Shown here piece by piece: positions 14,946 to 18,597 of a stretch of DNA of 18,597 bases. The stretch lies in NCBI GenBank assembly GCA_012271025.1, contig JAAXHF010000132.1, forward strand, positions 1 through 18,597, read 5' to 3'. The position numbers and the translations under genes are program-made. Under the pieces are notes generated by a model. The model was not told where the DNA came from. It saw only the letters and a list, made by a program, of their open reading frames with translations, and did not search any database. How positions within the stretch are numbered: position 1 is the stretch's first letter; each line of letters starts with the position of its first letter. Source of the stretch: Deltaproteobacteria bacterium. GTDB lineage: Bacteria; Desulfobacterota_B; Binatia; Bin18.

Positions 14946-14978
14946 AGCACTGTGCTCACAACGCTTGCAGATGCAAGC
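14946..14978. promoter_or_regulatory. Paired inverted repeats upstream of the cupin gene
   Basis: Two adjacent perfect inverted repeats lie 53-85 bp upstream of the cupin start: AGCAC-T-GTGCT (14946-14956) and GCTTGCA-GA-TGCAAGC (14963-14978). Their closeness and position fit operator sites, but no regulator gene or clear promoter is seen with them. A chance origin is possible for such short arms. Confidence 0.35.
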
Positions 14979-15000
14979 ACCCTGACCTCCCCCTCCCTCC

Positions 15001-15243
15001 TCAAAATGGAGCGTTGAAAATCAAGGACTTGGGGCGGAAAATTGCGATATTTCCGTCAGGGGCGAAAGGTGAGCCAGCAGGGGAGCGACGGTCTACGTCG
15101 GCGAGAAAACCCCGGCAGGTGGGGACGGATGGACCGAAAAGGGCATGCTGCATGCCCTCAGCATACCATGAGGAGAGGTGAGGGGCGAAAATGACCATCC
15201 CGAGCGTCGAGGACAAGGCCAGCGTGTACTCACCGAGCGGCAT
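15001..15243 (-). other. Possible hypothetical ORF or repeat-derived sequence
   Basis: The stretch 14894-15327 holds no gene I can support firmly. One 80-codon frame (15001-15243, minus) encodes a peptide with segments such as [20 protein letters not shown], but its ATG has no ribosome binding site and no family is recognised. The DNA contains the decamer AGGGGCGAAA twice (15058-15067, 15181-15190) and a perfect hairpin at 15140-15158. Together these look more like a non-coding dispersed element than a gene. Confidence 0.3.
15140..15158. repeat. Perfect inverted repeat, 9-bp arms
   Basis: AGGGCATGC and GCATGCCCT are separated by one base. It lies in the gene-poor stretch between the cupin and orphan VapB genes, between two copies of AGGGGCGAAA. 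It may be a protein-binding palindrome or the tip of a small repeat element; no T tract supports a terminator. Confidence 0.5.
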
Positions 15244-15296
15244 ATGTATTCTTTGACCGGAAGCATGGCGCGATACTGCGCTTTCAAGTCCTGTCG

Positions 15297-15322
15297 GTCA
15301 GGTTAGCGAAGCGTAACCTGAC
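15297..15322. repeat. Palindromic repeat with 9-bp arms in place of the VapB toxin gene
   Basis: GTCAGGTTA-GCGAAGCG-TAACCTGAC is a perfect 9-bp-arm palindrome with an 8-nt loop. Its form matches the widely dispersed 'GGGTTACGC…GCTAACCC' type of intergenic palindrome seen in many bacterial genomes. It begins 6 bp after the stop of the orphan vapB, exactly where a toxin gene would start. Confidence 0.7.
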
Positions 15323-15327
15323 ATCCT

Positions 15328-15567
15328 TCATTCCTCTTCCATCGCCCGGTAGAGGGCTTCGCGGCTGTCGATATCGACCCGGAATCCTCCGCTTCGCCAA
15401 GTCGGCAACGGCGGCAGAGCAGCGGGCTTCCCGTCAGCAGGCTTTCCTCCGACAAGGACGTGCCTGAGTCCTGCTTCAACGAGGGCGGACACGGCAACCC
15501 CGCGTCGTGCCGCTTCTTCTCGCAGCTCTTTCAGCACCGTTTCGTCTATGTCGAAGGTCGTTTTCAT
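15328..15567 (-). CDS. vapB: Orphan VapB-type ribbon-helix-helix antitoxin
   Basis: A 79-residue antitoxin. MKTTFDIDETVLKELREEA and GVAVSALVEAGLRHVL form the ribbon-helix-helix DNA-binding domain. The C-terminal LPPLPTWRSGGFRVDIDSRE and LYRAMEEE are the conserved VapC-binding tail of this VapB group. The stop overlaps an ATG (GAATGA) as if a toxin followed, but that frame encodes only about 15 codons and runs through a palindromic repeat; no PIN sequence is present. No good ribosome binding site is seen. The antitoxin looks intact, so it may still act as a regulator or protect against related toxins. Confidence 0.85.
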   Translation of the reverse strand: MKTTFDIDETVLKELREEAARRGVAVSALVEAGLRHVLVGGKPADGKPAALPPLPTWRSGGFRVDIDSREALYRAMEEE

Positions 15568-15623
15568 AAGTCCGAATCAGTCCAGGGTCGAAGCTGGAGG
15601 CGCAAGACGCTATTCTCAGTCCT

Positions 15624-15704
15624 GTCCCCGTCTTATTCCCTCTCCCCGTGAGGGAGAGGGCCAGGGAGAGGGGTGTCTGCATCGGACGCGGCTGGGACGA
15701 TTGA
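15624..15704 (+). repeat. 81-bp dispersed repeat, copy 1
   Basis: This copy matches 17299-17379 at 78 of 81 positions in the same orientation. It contains a 9-bp-arm hairpin (CCCTCTCCC / GGGAGAGGG, about 15638-15660) followed by a partial third GGGAGAGG unit and a unique tail with CGCGGCTGGGACGATTGA. No coding capacity is apparent. It lies 32 bp downstream of the orphan RHH antitoxin gene. Confidence 0.9.
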
Positions 15705-15736
15705 AATCGGAAGCTCCACCGGTCCTGTCCGGCGAA

Positions 15737-15964
15737 TCAGCCGGTCTTGCCGAACGCGTCGTCGAGTGTATCGAGAACACGCAGGCCCTCCTGTACGACT
15801 CCACGAGCCGCCAGCGCTCGGAACCGCGTCTCGGCGTCGTGCTGGGTAATGGCAATGGTCGCAAGCTCTTCCATCAATTTGTTCACACTTATGCGGCGAT
15901 GCCGGGCCAGCTCCTTCAAGCGGGTGTGCGTGTCATCAGACAGACGGACCGTCAGGGTCGCCAT
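15737..15964 (-). CDS. Orphan CopG/RHH-type antitoxin
   Basis: A 75-residue protein beginning MATLTVRLSDDTHTRLKELA followed by RRISVNKLMEELAT, the ribbon-helix-helix DNA-binding fold of CopG-like antitoxins. DAETRFRALAARG in the C-terminal half is typical of antitoxins paired with PIN toxins, whose genes normally follow directly. Here the downstream 32 bp lead into the 81-bp repeat and no toxin is seen. GGAGG is well placed before the ATG. It appears intact and orphaned. Confidence 0.85.
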   Translation of the reverse strand: MATLTVRLSDDTHTRLKELARHRRISVNKLMEELATIAITQHDAETRFRALAARGVVQEGLRVLDTLDDAFGKTG

Positions 15965-16017
15965 CGTTCATTCCTCCGTAATCAGTGTACCGGGCTTCAC
16001 GCCTCGCAATCCGGCCT

Positions 16018-16049
16018 GCCAGCTAACGTAAGCGTGTGGCGTAGCTGGC
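16018..16049. repeat. Imperfect palindrome between the ImmA/IrrE and RHH genes
   Basis: Perfect outer arms GCCAGCTA (16018-16025) and TAGCTGGC (16042-16049) extend by a further CG/CG pair with one bulged base. It lies in the 185-bp gap downstream of the ImmA/IrrE gene and upstream of the RHH antitoxin. It could be a terminator, an operator or another small repeat; no T tract is visible. Confidence 0.45.
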
Positions 16050-16149
16050 TAAACGGCGGCGGATTCCGGACCTGGGAAGACGGCAACGCGGATGCTCAGA
16101 GATAGCGGTCAAGCCGTCGTACAGTTCCCGGATACTTACTACATGGGAC

Positions 16150-17235
16150 TCAAACCTCGGCCGCCTTGTGTTCAACAGCCGGCGGTTCTTCCATCCGGCG
16201 GTTCAGTTCGCGCACCGACACGCCCAGCAGCTCTGCGGCCTTGGCTTCGGAGATAGCCCCCTCCGCAAGCGCCCGAAAGGTGAGGCGCTCAAAACGCTTC
16301 GGCTCTTCGCCTTTCATTACATACGGCTCTTCATACGGCGGGCCGCGCCACCCAAGGCGGGTAAAGTCGTGGAACAGCCGACGGAACAGAGTCTCGCTGA
16401 AAATGCCAAGGTCTTTGCAGCGGTACGTGACCGCCTGAACACTCGTGCCAAAGAGTTGCTTCAACTCAAAAAGCTCGCTCCAACCGATTGATGTGCGGCG
16501 CTTACCGATTTTCGCCCACAGGGCGTTGGCAGGCATGAGGAAAGCCCCGGCGAAACGGTGGGCAGCCTTCTCCTCGTCCAAACCAGAGGCTACATCCATA
16601 ATCAGGTGCCCAAGCTCATGGGCCAGCGTGAAGTACTGCCGCTCTCGCCAGTCGTGGCGGTTCACGACAATGACCGGCACCCTGCCTTTCCCGGTGCGCC
16701 GGACACACGCCGTCAGGCCGTCGATATTCGTTAGATCAACGGCAAGCACCTTAATTCCCTGCTCCTCTAACAACTCGATGAGATTCGGTATTGGATCGTT
16801 GCCAAGGCTCCAGTGATCCCGCACGCTTCGTGCAGCACGGTCGGCCTCGAAAATATCCTGCACGACAGGATAGGGGGCCTCGGGCGGACGGTGCCATTCG
16901 ACACTGTGAAGGCCGAGCAGCTCTTCAACCAAAAGATAGCGCTCCAGAAGATACATAACCTGGGCCTCGATCCGGGCTTCCTCCCGTTTGCCCGTGATCT
17001 TCTTCTTCCTGAATTCCACCGTTTCGAGGACCATTTTCTGATCCCCGACCAGATAGTCCACCGAGACGTCGAGCGCATCGGCGAGCGCGATCAGCACGCC
17101 CGAGCCGGGCATGGACTCGTTGCGCTCATATTTACCGATTGCCTGTGCCGTAACGCGGTTTCCAATTTTTGCCGCTAAAGCCCGGAGAGATAGACCGGCA
17201 GCGGAACGGGCGAGCTTAAGTCTCTGTCCTATCAT
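16150..17235 (-). CDS. XRE-family HTH / ImmA-IrrE metallopeptidase fusion
   Basis: A 361-residue regulator-protease. Residues 1-65 form an XRE/Cro-type helix-turn-helix (RLKLARSAAGLSLRALAAKI… AIGKYERNESMPG). Residues about 150-260 are the ImmA/IrrE (COG2856) zinc peptidase with HELGH at 206-210 and the downstream EEKAAHRFAGAFLMP carrying the third ligand. A C-terminal segment (about 325-352, SEAKAAELLGVSVRELNRRM) looks like a second small HTH. Such proteins act as antitoxins or de-repressing proteases in mobile elements, often next to a PIN-like (DUF4411) toxin; none follows here. The ATG has GGAGAGGG upstream. Coding is intact. Confidence 0.92.
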   Translation of the reverse strand: MIGQRLKLARSAAGLSLRALAAKIGNRVTAQAIGKYERNESMPGSGVLIALADALDVSVDYLVGDQKMVLETVEFRKKKITGKREEARIEAQVMYLLERYLLVEELLGLHSVEWHRPPEAPYPVVQDIFEADRAARSVRDHWSLGNDPIPNLIELLEEQGIKVLAVDLTNIDGLTACVRRTGKGRVPVIVVNRHDWRERQYFTLAHELGHLIMDVASGLDEEKAAHRFAGAFLMPANALWAKIGKRRTSIGWSELFELKQLFGTSVQAVTYRCKDLGIFSETLFRRLFHDFTRLGWRGPPYEEPYVMKGEEPKRFERLTFRALAEGAISEAKAAELLGVSVRELNRRMEEPPAVEHKAAEV

Positions 17236-17256
17236 ATTTTTACCCTCTCCGTTTGG

Positions 17257-17284
17257 AGTTTACGAAAATGTATTCTAAAGTCAA
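17257..17284 (-). promoter_or_regulatory. Likely promoter of the XRE-ImmA/IrrE gene
   Basis: Read on the minus strand: TTGACT (17284-17279), 16-bp spacer, TAAACT (17262-17257), followed by a 21-bp gap to the coding start. The region is AT-rich against a GC-rich background. Short TTTAC/GTAAA arms (about 17260-17294) flank the boxes and could be an operator for the encoded XRE domain; that is inference. Confidence 0.45.
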
Positions 17285-17298
17285 ATTTGTAAATCACC

Positions 17299-17379
17299 GT
17301 CCCCGTCTTATTCCCTCTCCCCTTGAGGGAGAGGGTCAGGGAGAGGGGTGTCTGCATCGGGCGCGGCTGGGACGATTGA
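17299..17379 (+). repeat. 81-bp dispersed repeat, copy 2
   Basis: Second copy of the 15624-15704 repeat, same orientation, three substitutions. Its end lies one base before the ribosome binding site of the orphan XRE antitoxin gene, and its start is about 15 bp beyond the -35 box of the divergent ImmA/IrrE gene. It therefore fills nearly the whole divergent intergenic space. Confidence 0.9.
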
Positions 17380-17395
17380 GAGAGGAGTTGTTGTC

Positions 17396-17728
17396 ATGAC
17401 TGAGAATGATTGTGAGCGTGTCCGAGGAAGCGGAAATGTGTTCTGCGACTTCAACGATCCTCACGCCGATCTGAAGCAGGCCAAGGCCATCCTGGCGGCT
17501 CGGATCATCGCCGTGCTGGATAAGCGCTCCTTGACGGTGCGCAAGGCTGCTCCCCTGACCGGGTTTGCCGCCGCCGATTTCTCCAGAATCCGCAACGCCG
17601 ACTTGGGCCGCTTCACCCTGGACCGGCTCATCAAGATGCTTGCCGCCTTGGACAGCCGCATACGGGTAACGGTTCATATCGCTTCAGAACCGTCTGACCC
17701 CCTAGGTACGCTACCACGGAGCGGCTAA
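17396..17728 (+). CDS. Orphan HigA-like XRE antitoxin
   Basis: A 110-residue helix-turn-helix protein. GSGNVFCDFNDPHADLKQAK and AARIIAVLDKRSLTVRKAA, then RFTLDRLIKMLAALDSRIRV, follow the layout of HTH_37/HigA-type antitoxins (…SGNVFADLG.PDAE… KAELA..I… FS.ERL..FL.ALG). In this group the RelE/HigB-type toxin usually sits immediately upstream; here that place is taken by repeat copy 2, and no toxin is seen. The recognition helix (GFAAADFSRIRNAD) departs from the common 'GIDQPKVSALLRG' form. AGAGGAG precedes the ATG; a GTG start at 17348 would translate the repeat and is unlikely. Confidence 0.82.
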   Translation: MTENDCERVRGSGNVFCDFNDPHADLKQAKAILAARIIAVLDKRSLTVRKAAPLTGFAAADFSRIRNADLGRFTLDRLIKMLAALDSRIRVTVHIASEPSDPLGTLPRSG

Positions 17729-17769
17729 CCGCTCTCACGGGTCGAGGCGTAAAAACGGCCGAACTGTGG

Positions 17770-17971
17770 TCCTCCTGCGGGGCAGCATGGAGCGCAGCCA
17801 AATGCGAGACATCGAAGGGTTTCGCTAAGGTCGCCTAAGGGACTGGGGAGCGCCATGAGACTTTGTACCAGTCCTTTTCGGAAGACGACGATCCACGGCT
17901 GTCCACATTGAGCGGCGTTCTCGGACAACTGGGCACGCGGCTCAGTATGGCATCACGGACGAAACGCGCCT
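17770..17971 (+). pseudogene. Decayed higA-type antitoxin remnant
   Basis: One frame reads SKGFAKVA, a TAA stop at 17836-17838, then ETLYQSFSEDDDPRLSTLSG and VLGQLGTRLSMA before a terminal TGA. This is the C-terminal part of the 'probable addiction module antidote' HigA family, whose members typically read AKVARETGLSRETLYKSFS. The in-frame stop falls in the HTH where Arg is expected. Upstream sequence in this frame decays quickly and has no start, so the gene is dead. Confidence 0.65.
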
Positions 17972-18102
17972 GAGCGGTGGAAGGGGTCGGTCAGTCCTCC
18001 GGTCACAAAATTGAGGAGGCATGGAGGAAGGCCGAAGATTTTTTTAAGGCTGCGTGGTATAAGTAGGGGACGTTCCCAGTTGCCGTCTTGACTATGTCAC
18101 TT

Positions 18103-18229
18103 GCTCAAGACTGTCTGCTGCAAGCTATTGATACTCCAGGCATCCCACGCACCGGACTGCATCTGCTTTCTCCGGCTGGCCAGGACACGCAGATTGAGCG
18201 CGTATGATGCGATGTGCTTGGAATTAAGG
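18103..18229 (+). pseudogene. Decayed vapC remnant, paralogue of the intact vapC
   Basis: The DNA at 18172-18226 matches the intact vapC at 14255-14309 in 48 of 55 bases without gaps and encodes RLARTRRLSAYDAMCLEL, against RLARTHGLSAYDALYLEL. Upstream, HAPD and QAIDTPGI match vapC HAPD and QALDALGI, but about 8 bases are missing between them, causing a frameshift. The N-terminal half and the last PIN acid are absent. Similarity stops just before the start region of the DUF2971 gene. Confidence 0.8.
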
Positions 18230-18261
18230 ATTTTCATTACCAAACGAAAGGAACCGTCTCG

Positions 18262-18597
18262 ATGAACAATTTTGATATAAATCAACTCCCAGCTATCTCG
18301 CAATTAATCTCGTCCACGCCTCCTAAGCGCCTTTTTCATTACACAGATAGTCATGGTATTGTTGGTATCATAAAAAGTAAAAATATATGGGCGACTGAGG
18401 CCAGATATTTAAACGACGAGAAAGAGATAGAACACGCGAAAGATTACGTCCAAAATTGCGCATCCAACCTTCGAAATAATCGGTATGCCTCCCAGTTTTC
18501 ACCTGATGAGAAAGAATTACTGGAAGTACTGGAAGATAATGCGAAAGCCACCCGTCCTGGCGTGTGTGTCACGAAGCGGTCTCAAAAACCGGTTCAT
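18262..18597 (+). CDS. DUF2971-family protein, 5' part
   Basis: The first 112 codons of a gene that runs off the window. RLFHYTDSHGIVGIIKSKNI and WATEARYLNDEKEIEHA are the N-terminal signature of DUF2971, an abundant family of unknown function often found with defence, TA or mobile genes. AAAGGA lies about 10 bp upstream of the ATG. The gene is clearly AT-richer and uses AT-ending codons (AAA, AAT, TTA, ATA), unlike everything else in the window, which suggests recent acquisition. The conserved central motif with Ser/Trp-Arg is beyond the edge, so completeness cannot be judged. Confidence 0.75.
   Translation, partial: MNNFDINQLPAISQLISSTPPKRLFHYTDSHGIVGIIKSKNIWATEARYLNDEKEIEHAKDYVQNCASNLRNNRYASQFSPDEKELLEVLEDNAKATRPGVCVTKRSQKPVH

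Noticed and set aside
15624..17379. CRISPR array
   Set aside because: Only two repeat copies 1.7 kb apart, with genes between them and no spacer pattern or cas genes.
18021..18047. GGAGG followed by ATG and an 8-codon frame
   Set aside because: Too short for a supported gene; probably chance in a decayed stretch.
18097..18303. A 68-codon minus-strand frame
   Set aside because: It is the antisense of the vapC relic and the DUF2971 start; its resemblance to the antisense frame of vapC only confirms the DNA homology.

Overview
This is a GC-rich bacterial chromosomal window with no rRNA, tRNA or phage structural genes. The gene set combines two luciferase-like F420-type oxidoreductases, a CaiB/BaiF CoA-transferase, an MDR alcohol dehydrogenase, an APH-like phosphotransferase operon, late cobalamin synthesis genes and many toxin-antitoxin (TA) modules. 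This suits a free-living or host-associated heterotroph of an uncultured lineage, such as Tectomicrobia/Entotheonella, Binatota or a related proteobacterium. That placement is inference from gene content only; no marker gene is present.

Layout. Positions 1-2080 hold the edge of an unknown gene, a TPR lipoprotein, glyoxalase II (gloB) and a divergent VOC-family protein closed by a strong hairpin. Positions 2084-6765, all on the minus strand, hold an alpha/beta hydrolase, a complete hicBA module, a CaiB/BaiF CoA-transferase, an alcohol dehydrogenase just upstream of it, and an LLM-class oxidoreductase. Positions 6886-9862 hold a DUF29 protein and a tightly coupled three-gene operon (DUF7065/DUF7064-like, DUF6285-like, phosphotransferase). 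The phosphotransferase has Ala in place of its catalytic Asp. Positions 9888-10381 hold an antitoxin gene followed by a vapC that has lost its 5' two thirds. Positions 10502-13264 hold a second LLM oxidoreductase facing cobT-cobS.

From about 13.3 kb rightward the character changes to a TA-rich accessory region. It starts with a frameshifted, start-less pseudogene whose 5' end is cut by the promoter of an intact phd/vapB-vapC module. A cupin gene follows, then an orphan VapB, an orphan ribbon-helix-helix antitoxin, an XRE-ImmA/IrrE regulator/protease and an orphan XRE (HigA-like) antitoxin. After these come decayed higA and vapC remnants and the start of an AT-rich DUF2971 gene that runs off the window. 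Two 81-bp copies of a dispersed repeat (78/81 identical) bracket the RHH and ImmA genes, and a perfect 9-bp-arm palindrome follows the orphan VapB.

The strongest pattern is that each of the three orphan antitoxins has a palindromic or dispersed repeat on the side where its toxin gene should lie. With the truncated vapC and the higA/vapC relics, the right end reads as a TA-module graveyard shaped by small repeats and deletions. The other candidate for new biology is the coupled operon with the apparently kinase-dead phosphotransferase.
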